Source of the DNA: Bacteroides neonati
GTDB lineage: Bacteria > Bacteroidota > Bacteroidia > Bacteroidales > Bacteroidaceae
Assembly: GCF_000499785.1 (NCBI RefSeq)
Contig: NZ_HG726024.1
Coordinates: 124,001 to 188,000, forward strand
Direction of reading: 5' to 3'
DNA length: 64,000 nt
Position numbers and translations under genes: made by a program. Below are positions 33,935-43,346 of this stretch, in pieces (positions within the stretch are counted from its first letter, which is position 1; the number at the start of each line of letters is the position of its first letter). The notes beneath the pieces were generated by a model that saw only the letters and a program-made list of their open reading frames with translations, had not been told where the DNA came from and searched no databases.

Positions 33935-35875
33935 TTAGCTTTTGCCATACTTCCTGAAGGCAGAGATGGTTTGATAGATGCCGTAGGCGATGAATATTTT
34001 GCCGAATAGGAATATGAAGGCACTTTTAAGCGAGATATCTTTTGTGTCATCAAATATATTTTTGTATCCATCCAAATCGACTAGCCATAAGTAGCCCAGA
34101 ACTTCTTTCCAATATATGGTGTTGAAAATTATCCAACTACTGGCATCGGCAGACCACACTATCTCCCCGGTCGAGTAGGCATATAATGTGTAAAATGAGG
34201 CTGCTGCGCCTGTTGTAAAGAGGAGTCCACGCATCCAGCTGGTTCCGTTTTTGTTTGAGAGGGTGTTAAAGCGTAGTAAGAGAATATCTGTAATAGGAAT
34301 CTGTTTAAAGACTTTCAGCCAAGTTTTATCCAAAGCATCAATTCTCGATTTCTTAATTCGCGCAAATATGAGAAAAAATGCTAATATACCTGTGAGAAAA
34401 AAAAATTGATACATTTCATTAGTAAGGAATATGAACTCTAATACTAAGAATGCAGAAATAATACTTAATTCTATAACAGAATACAGCCTGTGAATACTCT
34501 TAATTATATTTTTCGTTTCTTCCATTAATTCCATTCTGTACATTTTCATTTCTGCTGCTCTGTACTTTAAAGCCGATATTGAATCACTACGCTTCATTGC
34601 TTCATTTTTTAGACTAAGCAGCGTATGTCTATTAGTAAAGTTTGAAATATTTATGTCTTGAGCATTAAAAGCACCAATTATAGATGAAAACTTTAAATCA
34701 AGGCTTCGAGCAGTAACATTAGTAAATACAACGTTACCAAGAATATTTGCCGATGTAAATTTAAAATCTCCATGATTATTTTCTGGCTCGTTAATGTGCT
34801 TAATTATCAAATATCCACCACTCTCAACAAAGATATTCGAAAAATCCACAACTGCATCTGCTTCAAGAAGTATTTTCTTTCCATCCCAACCATCGAATAA
34901 GAATAAACCCTTGATTGTGCTCGTAGAAAAGTCTGCAAACCTAATATAATTGAGGATATTGTAAAATTTCACTGTGTCATAAAATTTGCAGTTGCTCAAA
35001 GACATCCTGTCTATCGCTGCGTTCGAACAATACAGTTTCTTTTCAAACGTCGAATCATCAAAACAAATTTCCTTGATACGAGAATCGTCTAAACGTACGA
35101 GATCTTTAAACACACACTCTTTGGCATGAAGTGTGTCTATATTGTTTCCTTGGTAATTGAACTCTTTATTAAATGTGGTTTGAGAGAAAAATTGAAAATT
35201 ATTTTTAAAGCTGGTTTCTTGATTGATGGTACACTGATTTACATGAAACTCAGAATTATCCTCTAGTTCAATTTCTTCTATAAAACAGCCTTCTACTACT
35301 ATTTGGTCGCAACGATTATTCTTAAAAGTTGCAATCAAATGGTCACACTTGCTAATAATTAAATCGTCCTTTATAGTATTATGAGAAAACAGAATATGTA
35401 TGCCTTTGCCCGATATGTTACTATTGCTTCGGAGTGAATTTATTGTGCATGATTTGTTGATTGTGCAGTTGCTAAAACTTAATTGTATAATTTTGGACGA
35501 GTTTACTTGCTGATATAATTCCTTTATGCTTATTTCTTCCTTAAAAGTGCAGTTGTTGAATTTAATTCCGCTTTCTTCATAACCACTTTTCAGACCAATG
35601 CTAATCCAGTTTATGGAAGTATAAAAATAGCATTCTTTGAAATTGATATCATAGTCCAAAGACATTCCAATCTGTTTGTCCTTTTCATTTGAGAGATGAA
35701 AATCACAGTTGGTGAAAGTTATATTTTTTTTTGGAGAAGAATCACTCGTCCTGATACAATCAAAAAACTCTTTCACATCCATTTCAATCTGGCTGTTAGT
35801 GCATAGAAGCTTTTTTAAAATATCAGACAATTGTTCTTTGCTCTTTATTAGCGACTTTACAGGTGCATTTTCCAT
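33935..35875 (-). CDS. Beta-helix membrane protein, pentapeptide-like
   Basis: A 646-residue protein. Residues about 45-410 are a long run of short repeats with Asn, Cys and Phe at regular spacing (ITFTNCDFHLS, IKFNNCTFKEE, LSFSNCTINKS, ATFKNNRCDQIVVEGCF, LSNCKFYDTVKF, ADFSTSTIKG), the look of a right-handed beta-helix related to pentapeptide repeats. Residues about 430-460 are a charged helix. The C-terminal part has membrane helices (about 465-510: VIELSIISAFLVLEFIFLT..FFFLTGILAFFLIFA; about 550-575; and the end IFLFGKIFIAYGIYQTISAFRKYGKS). Related proteins often end in an ion-channel pore, but no selectivity filter is seen here. A/T-rich cargo, unlike its neighbours, and possibly defence-related (inference). 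Confidence 0.65.
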   Translation of the reverse strand: MENAPVKSLIKSKEQLSDILKKLLCTNSQIEMDVKEFFDCIRTSDSSPKKNITFTNCDFHLSNEKDKQIGMSLDYDINFKECYFYTSINWISIGLKSGYEESGIKFNNCTFKEEISIKELYQQVNSSKIIQLSFSNCTINKSCTINSLRSNSNISGKGIHILFSHNTIKDDLIISKCDHLIATFKNNRCDQIVVEGCFIEEIELEDNSEFHVNQCTINQETSFKNNFQFFSQTTFNKEFNYQGNNIDTLHAKECVFKDLVRLDDSRIKEICFDDSTFEKKLYCSNAAIDRMSLSNCKFYDTVKFYNILNYIRFADFSTSTIKGLFLFDGWDGKKILLEADAVVDFSNIFVESGGYLIIKHINEPENNHGDFKFTSANILGNVVFTNVTARSLDLKFSSIIGAFNAQDINISNFTNRHTLLSLKNEAMKRSDSISALKYRAAEMKMYRMELMEETKNIIKSIHRLYSVIELSIISAFLVLEFIFLTNEMYQFFFLTGILAFFLIFARIKKSRIDALDKTWLKVFKQIPITDILLLRFNTLSNKNGTSWMRGLLFTTGAAASFYTLYAYSTGEIVWSADASSWIIFNTIYWKEVLGYLWLVDLDGYKNIFDDTKDISLKSAFIFLFGKIFIAYGIYQTISAFRKYGKS

Positions 35876-36107
35876 TTCATTCTTTTTTTATAGGGATTCA
35901 TTCTTTTTCTGTTAATTCATACCGAGCAAATACCATTTCGTCTATCTGCTGCTCTTGCTCGGTGGTGTCTTCGCTACGGGCTTTGGCAACGAGGTAACTT
36001 TCCGCTTTTACACACGAAAATCAAAAAAACAACGCAACCACAATGCAATAATCGTTCTGATGAGTATGACGACACGATAATCAGTATTTATTGTTTGTAC
36101 GCCATGA
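35876..36107. other. Intergenic region upstream of the beta-helix gene
   Basis: A 232-base gap that should hold the promoter of the beta-helix gene. It contains TGAGTATGAC at 36061-36070, one base off the 11-base motif repeated elsewhere in the element. Confidence 0.35.
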
Positions 36108-36968
36108 CTATAAATATTTATCTCTAAACCAATTCGGTTCTTCTTTACGGGCTTTCCGCTTAATAGAAGATAGGGAGGATGGATATTGTATCGTCTTAGC
36201 TAAAAATACCGCGCCAACAATTTCAACATTAAACATAGCCAATTCTTTTATATGTTCCCGTAAACTTTTACCAGTGGTGATGACATCATCCACCAATATA
36301 GCTTTTTTGCCTATAATATCAGAATTGACTACAATATTCGAACTCGCAGTAATGTTGTCTCTATCCGTAGATAAATGTTTGCTATCTCTTTCATTAAGAT
36401 AAGTGACACTGAATAATTGAGGGTTCAGTCCATCAACAAAAGACAGTGCTTTGGCCAGGCGTGCAAAACGAGCCATGTATTTTCCCTTTGAGCTGCATGG
36501 CATAAAGAGAACCAATACGTCTTCTTTTAACTCCAATCGAGAAATGGCATCTTTGAACTGTCCGGAACAAGTATCTTTTCCATCCTTGAAAGAATAGACG
36601 GCTTGCGTAAACTTCCTTTGTTGCCAGCTACTAAAGTCCGAGTATCTTGATGGGATATAGTAATCCACAAAAATACATGGAATTTTATGGTGTGCAACGC
36701 CATTGCTAATAAGAAAAGGTGTGAGAGGCTTCTCTTGCATAAAGTTTTCTATATTGGCTATCACATAAAATTTCTCTGCTTTTTCATTGCTGGCCAGTAA
36801 AGAATTTCTGTACCCCCAAATACGCTCTTCTTTGGTCTTAGCATGTTGCCCCACAACGAAGAAAGCATTAGCTGCTTTATTTCTCCAATATGTCTTTATC
36901 TTTCCCATGAAAGAAATAATGAATAAGATTGCAGGGAAAACAATACTCAGAATCAATTCATCCGTCAT
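36108..36968 (-). CDS. Membrane-anchored phosphoribosyltransferase-like protein
   Basis: A 286-residue protein with an N-terminal membrane helix (ELILSIVFPAILFIISFMG). Most of the rest reads as a type I phosphoribosyltransferase fold with the PRPP loop KAILVDDVITTGKSLREH near residue 225 and a preceding VLVLFMPCSSKGKYMARFARLAKAL, as in ComF-type proteins. The start is 3 bases after the stop of the AbiEii toxin gene, so the three genes form one operon. The role is unknown; a PRTase following a toxin-antitoxin pair is unusual. Confidence 0.7.
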   Translation of the reverse strand: MTDELILSIVFPAILFIISFMGKIKTYWRNKAANAFFVVGQHAKTKEERIWGYRNSLLASNEKAEKFYVIANIENFMQEKPLTPFLISNGVAHHKIPCIFVDYYIPSRYSDFSSWQQRKFTQAVYSFKDGKDTCSGQFKDAISRLELKEDVLVLFMPCSSKGKYMARFARLAKALSFVDGLNPQLFSVTYLNERDSKHLSTDRDNITASSNIVVNSDIIGKKAILVDDVITTGKSLREHIKELAMFNVEIVGAVFLAKTIQYPSSLSSIKRKARKEEPNWFRDKYL

Positions 36969-36971
36969 ACA

Positions 36972-37841
36972 TCAACCTTTTAGAAATTCCCAATAAGGTT
37001 TCAACCATTGAGTAATGCGATTCGTTACTTCTGCAAATGACACGGTCGGTTCATATTTTATTTTCTTCAAGAAAGCATTCCAACGCTGATTCAATTCAGT
37101 ATCTTGAGCAAATTTATCAGAAAAAAGAATATGATTTTCCGAATAATGAGTATCTCTGTTCTCAAAAGTGGCGCGGATAGCCTCTTGAAGCAGTATATCA
37201 TCAAGTGATTGGGTTGAACAAATGCGATACAAATCAAAGAAATCTTTCATTCGACTGTTGAAAGTTGTACGCTCAACCATTGTTTGAAACTTCTCTGCAA
37301 CTACTGTCTCCAGGGAATAAGCCATAATGTTGGTTGACGGGAAATCAGCCAACAATATAGGATAGTCCAATTCTTCTGGTTGCGGAATGATAATATCTCC
37401 AAATCCTATGTCCATGTAAATGGATTGACGGATAGAATCAAGTGTCACTATCAGTGAAACACGGATACCTGGATATTCCTTCTCTACTGTGATTGTATCT
37501 GCTGTAAGTGTGTCCGCGTGGAAATGTACACCGTCTGTCTCATACGGAATATCACATATAGAACGGAATACAGCTTTAATATTTTCCAGATCATTGGATA
37601 TACGGTCGCCCATGAAATCTATATCCAATGTAGGACGGGCTGCGAAACGGTCGTATGCGTAAAGGAGGGCACCACCTTTGAGGACAAAGTGAGTGCGATA
37701 TTCGCTTAATGAAAGACGGAAAAGGAGTCTTTCTTGAAAATAACGTGTTACCAACTGCTGATAACGAATGTTTTCTTGTTTCGCAAGATTGAGCAACCGA
37801 GCTTTAACCGATTGACCATAATTAGGCGTATGGGTATTCAT
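36972..37841 (-). CDS. AbiEii/AbiGii-family nucleotidyltransferase toxin
   Basis: This is the toxin of a type IV toxin-antitoxin (AbiE) abortive-infection system. The nucleotidyltransferase core is FVLKGGALLYAYDRFAARPTLDIDFMGD (GG motif and DxD) around residues 50-80, followed by YSLETVVAEKFQTMVERTTFNSRMKDFFDLYRI, the conserved Lys/Arg/Asp block of the family. Length (289) is normal. Its start overlaps the antitoxin stop by 4 bases. Such toxins transfer nucleotides to target RNAs and stop growth on phage infection; specificity cannot be told here. Confidence 0.88.
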   Translation of the reverse strand: MNTHTPNYGQSVKARLLNLAKQENIRYQQLVTRYFQERLLFRLSLSEYRTHFVLKGGALLYAYDRFAARPTLDIDFMGDRISNDLENIKAVFRSICDIPYETDGVHFHADTLTADTITVEKEYPGIRVSLIVTLDSIRQSIYMDIGFGDIIIPQPEELDYPILLADFPSTNIMAYSLETVVAEKFQTMVERTTFNSRMKDFFDLYRICSTQSLDDILLQEAIRATFENRDTHYSENHILFSDKFAQDTELNQRWNAFLKKIKYEPTVSFAEVTNRITQWLKPYWEFLKG

Positions 37842-38407
37842 AATTGTATTTCCAAATAACGTCGCAAAGATGTCAGAACTCGTAGTTGTTCCGCATACGT
37901 GCGCAAAAGTTCAATATTTCTGCCGGAATCTTTTAGATAGGAAGATAGCACTTCTGCCATTACATCTATGCCTATCTTATTCCGATATTTAATAGCATCA
38001 CAAACACACCGTTCTTTATTATAGATACATATTTTAAAATCCTGTATCTGGATTTCAGTGCATCCTATAGAAAGTATATTCGCATTCTGGTAAACAAGCT
38101 GAATATCCGGAAAGTCAGGAACTACCACTTTGCGGTCACGGTTAATAGCAATATAATGAGCGGATGGAATCTGGGTAGTCATTCCATAGAAATTCCATGC
38201 TGAATAGAGGCAGAGTATTCCGCCAGGAACGATTTTTTCTATGTCTATCATCGTATTGACCAAAGCATCTTCTGTCGCATAGACACCACGCTTCAAACGG
38301 GTTACTTCACCCTCTTTTGTTGCATGGAGCAACTTACGGTACGTTTTTCTATCCGTATCGCAAGACTTTATAAATCCATCTTTCAGCATATCTTTATTTG
38401 TTTCCAT
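37838..38407 (-). CDS. AbiEi-family antitoxin / transcriptional regulator
   Basis: From ATG 38407 (METNKDMLKD) the protein has 189 residues. An N-terminal winged-helix part (TYRKLLHATKEGEVTRLKRGVYATEDAL) is followed by the AbiEi C-terminal antitoxin domain (GGILCLYSAWNFYGMTTQIPSAHYIAINRDRKVVVPDFPDIQLVY, YNKERCVCDAIKYRNKIGIDVMAEVLSSYL). The longer frame to 38473 adds a doubtful extension. It should repress the operon and neutralise the toxin encoded directly downstream. Confidence 0.85.
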   Translation of the reverse strand: METNKDMLKDGFIKSCDTDRKTYRKLLHATKEGEVTRLKRGVYATEDALVNTMIDIEKIVPGGILCLYSAWNFYGMTTQIPSAHYIAINRDRKVVVPDFPDIQLVYQNANILSIGCTEIQIQDFKICIYNKERCVCDAIKYRNKIGIDVMAEVLSSYLKDSGRNIELLRTYAEQLRVLTSLRRYLEIQL

Positions 38408-38570
38408 TACTAATTGATATGGCACAAAGATACCGCTAATTTTTAGATATGCGGTAGTTTCATTCCAAAACATTCACTTGTTAACTAAAAAAAGACCTAC
38501 TCTCACGAGCAAGCCTCTTCTGCAACTGTTTTATTTATTACGAAAAAAGTTATTATTCGAATGTTGTTTG

Positions 38571-39986
38571 TTATTTAAAGAACAGCATCACAGAAGTGTG
38601 TCGGTTGGCTTCCTTCGGTGTATAGGTATCAATCCCTCCTTTATTGACCTCTGAGATTCGATTTTTATCAATGCCCCGATGTAACAACTGTGAGTAAATA
38701 TATTCGGAACGGCTGGCTCCTAAACTACGATTAACATCAGATGTTCCGGTAGCACTATCAGCAGCTCCACAAACCCTAATACTCAGATTGTATTGTTTTG
38801 CAATCCTGGCAATCTCATCCAAGTTGATCAATTGAGAAGCATCCGTAAGGTGATTTGTTCTCAACTCAAAGAAAAAGAAGATAGGTGCGCCTATGCAACT
38901 TTTTCCTTTTGACAGATCGGAAAGATAACCTTGTAATGATGATTGGTATTCGGAAGAACTTCCAAACTTGTAATTTTCTGTTAAACTTTTGCCTTGAATA
39001 GAATCACCGCTGAGTGAATCACCTGGCCACTGAATACCCTTCAATCTTGAGCGAAGGGAATTAAGTCCGCTGTAATCGTTTTTTGGATAAAGTTTCTTTG
39101 AGAGGTTTTTCTTTTCCTCATTCTCTGAACGATTCTTATACAAATCAAGTAATCCTTCAATCTCCAGAATCTTTTTCAATTCAGCGATTGATTCCGCATC
39201 CTCATTATGTTGCTTAGCCAACAGTGAATTGCAATCGCTTAACGAAGAGGCATACTCAATCAACCATTCATTCTGCCTTATATAAGGACTGGCATCCACC
39301 ACTCTTTTCCAGCCTACCTTTCCAATGGAGAAAGATAGGCCGGCTGTGAGGTTCATCAGATTATCACCGAATCTATTGGAAACGCCGCGACCATCAAAGT
39401 TCTTAAATGTAGTAGTGCCGCCAAGTTCCATAATCAGGTGAATCCTTTGAGTAAGGCGATATTGCCCCATCACGCCATAAGAGAAGGCAAAAGGACTGTT
39501 CCCATTATTCTCGTTATGTATGATGCCAAGTCCTGCATAGGGAACAATCTTCCATTTGGGCTGGTCACGGATATTGTAATGGTGAGACAATACATTCCAC
39601 AAAAAATCAGCATGTACACTTTTGTATGATTGGGTATGCAGCAAGCTGTTTTTAAGTTTGAATCCCTGAAAGGAAACTCGACCGCCAATGGCCGGCGTGA
39701 ACCATTTTCCTCCCGAAACAGATAAAGTAGGCTCTATCCGGTCGAACAAATCAGCACAACCTAACGGAGAACCGACAAATGCGGAAGCTCCACCGGAAAT
39801 GCTCAAGAACCAATTGCCATTCCATATCCTCGCAGAAGTTATATTTTCAAGGTAGGACGGTTCAATTGGTTCGAGCATCTCCAAAGAAGCATTATGAACA
39901 ACAAGACTATCTAAAAGGTGTGCATTACCAGCTTGCGCGTTCAGCGACAAAGCGAGTGGTAAAATCAAAACTATTTTCTTTATCAT
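38571..39986 (-). CDS. OmpA-family outer-membrane protein of the element
   Basis: A 471-residue protein with signal peptide (KKIVLILPLALSLNAQAG). An eight-strand-like beta barrel follows (about 55-215: WFLSISGGASAFVGSP, GGRVSFQGFKLKN, FSYGVMGQYRL, NLTAGLSFSIGKVGW). Next is a helical linker with Glu/Lys repeats, and then a C-terminal OmpA-like peptidoglycan-binding domain (about 365-471: IDEIARIAKQYNLSIRVCGAADSATGTSDVNRSLGASRSEYIYSQLLHRGIDKNRI). It may anchor an envelope complex or stabilise mating. A copy of the 25-base element motif (40094-40118) lies about 110 bases upstream. Confidence 0.85.
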   Translation of the reverse strand: MIKKIVLILPLALSLNAQAGNAHLLDSLVVHNASLEMLEPIEPSYLENITSARIWNGNWFLSISGGASAFVGSPLGCADLFDRIEPTLSVSGGKWFTPAIGGRVSFQGFKLKNSLLHTQSYKSVHADFLWNVLSHHYNIRDQPKWKIVPYAGLGIIHNENNGNSPFAFSYGVMGQYRLTQRIHLIMELGGTTTFKNFDGRGVSNRFGDNLMNLTAGLSFSIGKVGWKRVVDASPYIRQNEWLIEYASSLSDCNSLLAKQHNEDAESIAELKKILEIEGLLDLYKNRSENEEKKNLSKKLYPKNDYSGLNSLRSRLKGIQWPGDSLSGDSIQGKSLTENYKFGSSSEYQSSLQGYLSDLSKGKSCIGAPIFFFFELRTNHLTDASQLINLDEIARIAKQYNLSIRVCGAADSATGTSDVNRSLGASRSEYIYSQLLHRGIDKNRISEVNKGGIDTYTPKEANRHTSVMLFFK

Positions 39987-40093
39987 TGTAATCTTAGTTT
40001 TAAATACGAAGCAAAGAAACTGTATCTAAATGGAGTGAAGAAAGGTTCTGCTTCCAATCAATCTGTATTTAACCTGCGTTCTGCTTTTGAGTA

Positions 40094-40118
40094 AAAATCA
40101 TACCTGTTATCATACTCA
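40094..40118. repeat. Second copy of the 25-base element motif
   Basis: The inverted sense of 15532-15556 with one mismatch: AATCATACC, a short TGT spacer and TATCATACTCA. It lies between the OmpA-family gene start (39986) and the relaxase stop (40123), so it could act on the OmpA-family gene. Confidence 0.6.
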
Positions 40119-40122
40119 GAAA

Positions 40123-41580
40123 CTATCTTCGGATATTCTTGCCACTTGGCTTCATCATCCGATGAGCCATCATCAGACAACGACGTGCCCAAGCCCGGTC
40201 ATCCTCATCATCCTTGCGTCCCCAAGGGAGATCGCTTCCTCCTCCACCTCCTCCGTGTCCTTTCGCAAAGTTGGTCGCCTGATCCACCAGATTGGCATAT
40301 AAGAATATGGCACATTTGATAATATCTTCGCCTCGTTCCGCCATATCTTGTAACAAGGAATCGTCCAATGATTCTTTCGTTCCAAGGCTGAGAGTTGGCA
40401 AAATCAATTTGAAATCTCTGATCAGGTCATCCAAAAGTACATCTGCCAATCTAAAGCGTACCTGTTGGGTCAGATTGGATGTCGAAAGCCTAAGCTGCTG
40501 CTGGTATTGTTCTGTCATATCCTTCGCCTTGTCTTTAAGGCTTTTCAACTCATCCAACTGTTCATTGGCTTGTTCCAGTTTTGCCTGTTTGTCCGCCAAA
40601 TTATCCAATACTTTTTGAAGGTCATTATCCAGTTTCTTGATTCGTTCATGTAACTCTTCGGAGTTCCCTTTGCCGTTTTTCAATTCTTCATTAACAGCGG
40701 CAATTTCTTTCTCCAACTCATCTTTTCGCTGTTCCAAATTCAAGGTCATCGTGGTGAGACCCTTGACTCTCTTTTCCGCAAACCGGATATCGTCATAGAG
40801 CTGTTTGAGTATTTTCTTGTTCTCCTCAATCTGTCCTTCGAGGGTGGTACACTGACCGGACAGTTCACGCTTGTACTCTTCCGTTGTGCGATGTTTGGCA
40901 CCGCTCTCGGCAATACTGTCTCCACGCTTCAGTCCCCACTTCTCATTTACCTTGGCTAGTTCATCGTGAAGAGCCAGCATGATTTCCTTGTATTCATATT
41001 TATCCTTGCCGGCAAACATTTTTTTGAAGGCAAATTTCTTGTCCTTGTCTATTGGCAAAAGAGTCATGTGAATATGTGGATTGGTTTCATCGAGATGTAC
41101 AATGAAGGCGACAATGTTCTCCTCGCCCCATCTGTCACTTGCAAATCTGTACATATCCTGTGCCCACCGTTCAATATCCGAGCTTCGTTTTATGTGAGAA
41201 TTGTCAGCACCCTGTGTAAGATCCACCTTTTGATTTCCGAAAGCTATTTCAAGCATGCGCTCACGAGTACCGCCAAAAATGAAATTGACCACCGTCCGGT
41301 ACTTAGGTTTTTCCCGACCTTCATTAGGATCTTTGATGCCACGTTCTGCCAAGTTCTCTGCCATCAGTTGAGGAATGCTTTTACGCTTATCGACGGAGGA
41401 AACAATCCCTCCCTTTTTAATCTCAAAATTGAGAGGCTCACGGCTGCGGTCATAGTTCCCGGTGGCAGTTGCATTGTTCCAGCCCTTCTCCGACCACTTA
41501 CGCTGATGCTCGTTACTTTGACCAACTGTTATCCCTTTCGAGGCACGAATATCCATTACCTGTTTCATTTCTTTCGCCAT
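40123..41580 (-). CDS. MobV-family (Mob/Pre) relaxase
   Basis: From ATG 41580 (MAKEMKQVMDIRASKG) the protein has 485 residues. It would nick the element at oriT and lead the strand into the recipient. The N-terminal domain carries the MobV blocks: EKGWNNATATGNYDRSREPLNFEI (motif I with the catalytic Asn/Tyr region), then FGGTRERMLEIAFG and FIVHLDETNPHIHMTLLPI, the His triad that binds metal, near residue 160. A long coiled coil follows (about 260-380), then a Gly-rich segment and RKDDEDDRAWARRCLMMAHRMMKP. The in-frame extension to 41667 lies over candidate oriT hairpins and is unlikely to be translated. Confidence 0.88.
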   Translation of the reverse strand: MAKEMKQVMDIRASKGITVGQSNEHQRKWSEKGWNNATATGNYDRSREPLNFEIKKGGIVSSVDKRKSIPQLMAENLAERGIKDPNEGREKPKYRTVVNFIFGGTRERMLEIAFGNQKVDLTQGADNSHIKRSSDIERWAQDMYRFASDRWGEENIVAFIVHLDETNPHIHMTLLPIDKDKKFAFKKMFAGKDKYEYKEIMLALHDELAKVNEKWGLKRGDSIAESGAKHRTTEEYKRELSGQCTTLEGQIEENKKILKQLYDDIRFAEKRVKGLTTMTLNLEQRKDELEKEIAAVNEELKNGKGNSEELHERIKKLDNDLQKVLDNLADKQAKLEQANEQLDELKSLKDKAKDMTEQYQQQLRLSTSNLTQQVRFRLADVLLDDLIRDFKLILPTLSLGTKESLDDSLLQDMAERGEDIIKCAIFLYANLVDQATNFAKGHGGGGGGSDLPWGRKDDEDDRAWARRCLMMAHRMMKPSGKNIRR

Positions 41581-41619
41581 ATTTTTTAGTTTTTTTCCAC
41601 AGCTTGCTGCCTCGTTAGA

Positions 41620-41760
41620 GCCTATTCTCCCATTGCAATTTTGCAAATGGGGTATTAGGCTACCCACAGAATAAATTCTGTGCCTGAAAAGGCAAGCCTT
41701 GTGCCCTACAAGAGGTCAAGACCTCCGAAGCGAACATCCTACCGAAGAGGGAAGGATAAT
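41620..41760. promoter_or_regulatory. Candidate oriT: cluster of inverted repeats upstream of the relaxase
   Basis: Four inverted repeats lie in a row. CCCATTGCAA/TTGCAAATGGG (41629-41651, one bulge) is first. CACAGAAT/ATTCTGTG follows (41665-41672 and 41675-41682). Then GCCT/AGGC (41682-41693) and GAGGTC/GACCTC (41712-41725, 2-base loop). Relaxase origins normally lie just upstream of the mob gene and have such repeats next to the nick. The exact nick site cannot be fixed by eye. Confidence 0.5.
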
Positions 41761-41833
41761 GGCTTCATGAGGCTGTATTTTGCTAAAGCGGGGCATTCTG
41801 TTTTTTGTTGAGATGACAAGTCTGCGGTAGTTT

Positions 41834-42637
41834 CTATTTTTCATCTTCAATGGGTGCGGACCGGAGTATCGTTCCGTAGTGCGCAAAGATTACGTCCGAT
41901 AACTTTTTGACTTCAGCTGGAAGTTCGGACAAACACGGTTTGAGGATCGGACTTTGAGCACTTGAAAAAAGAACGCCACCCAAAGAAAGCAGGTGCCAGA
42001 ATTCAATGAAGTCATGGTGGCAATGCTCGGTAAAGAGTGTGGCGAGTGCCCCATTCACAGCGGGCTGTTCCGGTATAAGGTTGGAGTGACTCAGGATGAT
42101 ATGCGAAATAAATTGGTGAAGCCGTTTCCCTGTATCCGCTTTGCCATCTGACATTTGCGGTTTGAATAGTTTGTCGGTATCCTTGAAAAAATCGACACCC
42201 GAAGAGAGCATCTCTTCTACACTAATATATCCACTCAGCCATCTGACAAGTCGCTGTTCATCTTTAGTGAGCAGAACCTCATTCTTATCATGCTCGGACG
42301 GCTGGGTACAACGCATGGTTATCACAAAGAATTTGCCCTCTGATAACATATCAGCATAATTCATGGCAACCAACGTATCGAGAAAGGACTTGACTGTCAC
42401 CCTATGCCAATTCCATTTTTTTGCAAGACCGGTGACAGTCACAGTAAACTGTCCTTGATGCAAATGAACGGTGGTACCGAACCGGGTTTCTTCCGATTGG
42501 GTCTTTTGGCTCATCGCCATGTTCATCAGCTCACAGAAAGCATCCAATTTCGATGCCCGGTCTGTACTTCTGGGACGAAGATAATCAAGCAGAAGTTTGT
42601 CTGCCTTTATCTGGTAATCTGCAATAATTTCACTCAT
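41834..42637 (-). CDS. Accessory protein upstream of the relaxase, probable DNA-binding
   Basis: A 267-residue protein with a winged-helix-like segment (FTVTVTGLAKKWNWHRVTVKSFLDTLVAMNYADMLSEGKFFVITM, about 60-110). The rest is helical (EHDKNEVLLTKDEQRLVRWLSGYISVEEMLSSG). It precedes the candidate oriT and relaxase on the same strand, so it may be a relaxosome accessory factor or regulator. Family not recognised. Confidence 0.65.
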   Translation of the reverse strand: MSEIIADYQIKADKLLLDYLRPRSTDRASKLDAFCELMNMAMSQKTQSEETRFGTTVHLHQGQFTVTVTGLAKKWNWHRVTVKSFLDTLVAMNYADMLSEGKFFVITMRCTQPSEHDKNEVLLTKDEQRLVRWLSGYISVEEMLSSGVDFFKDTDKLFKPQMSDGKADTGKRLHQFISHIILSHSNLIPEQPAVNGALATLFTEHCHHDFIEFWHLLSLGGVLFSSAQSPILKPCLSELPAEVKKLSDVIFAHYGTILRSAPIEDEK

Positions 42638-42834
42638 GGATGTTATCTATTTTAATAATTATGTTTTGATCCAAAACGTGGGATTGAAAGGAATGGTGAC
42701 TGACAACGAACTGCTGTGAATGTCTTGTTGGGGCATGTCTATCATGCGAAAGAAGTTTTCCAAACAATCCTATTCATTGATAAAACCTGATGCCTTCATG
42801 TGACAGTCAATTGCCATCGAAAAAAGAAATCCAA

Positions 42835-43341
42835 TTAACAGTCATTCCATTCGTAATAGAAGTGTCGTATTTCTCTTGGCTGCTCCATTATTTCCTTGTG
42901 ATAATCAGGATATGAAATTCTCTCCCGCACTTTTCGTGAGGGGTAAAATATCGCTCCGAATAACAGAATCTCTATCGTGACGGCTGTCGAAAAGAAGAAT
43001 GGAACAAACAGGCAGACTATGGCAATGATGGCACTGACGAAAAGCGTTCTTTTGCTCTGTAGGTAATAGATGATACGCTCTGTTAAACGATGGGAGAACA
43101 GAAAGATAAAGGCGACCGATGAGGGAGCCAGGTCATACACGCTTTGGGCTATATTGACATAGTTGAAATGAAACAGCAACAATATCAGTAGTAGCATGAG
43201 TGTATAGAACTTACGCCAGCTATGACGACAGGCCATGTGTACATAAAATTTAGTCATTCTCTTTCCATCTGCTTTGTAGTAAAACAGGGAAATCAGGAGT
43301 ACTAATACGGGTAATAGGATATGTATGCTATTTGTAATCAT
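42835..43341 (-). CDS. Membrane protein, unknown function
   Basis: From ATG 43341 (MITNSIHILLPVLVLLISLFYY) the protein has 168 residues with four hydrophobic helices (N-terminal; FYTLMLLLILLLFHFNY; TLFVSAIIAIVCLFVPFFFSTAVTIEILLFGAIF). The polar C terminus has ERISYPDYHKEIMEQPREIRHFYYEWND. The longer frame to 43437 overlaps the upstream gene and is less likely. It is the last gene of a small - strand group starting at 45.2 kb. Confidence 0.55.
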   Translation of the reverse strand: MITNSIHILLPVLVLLISLFYYKADGKRMTKFYVHMACRHSWRKFYTLMLLLILLLFHFNYVNIAQSVYDLAPSSVAFIFLFSHRLTERIIYYLQSKRTLFVSAIIAIVCLFVPFFFSTAVTIEILLFGAIFYPSRKVRERISYPDYHKEIMEQPREIRHFYYEWNDC

Positions 43342-43346
43342 TTCTG

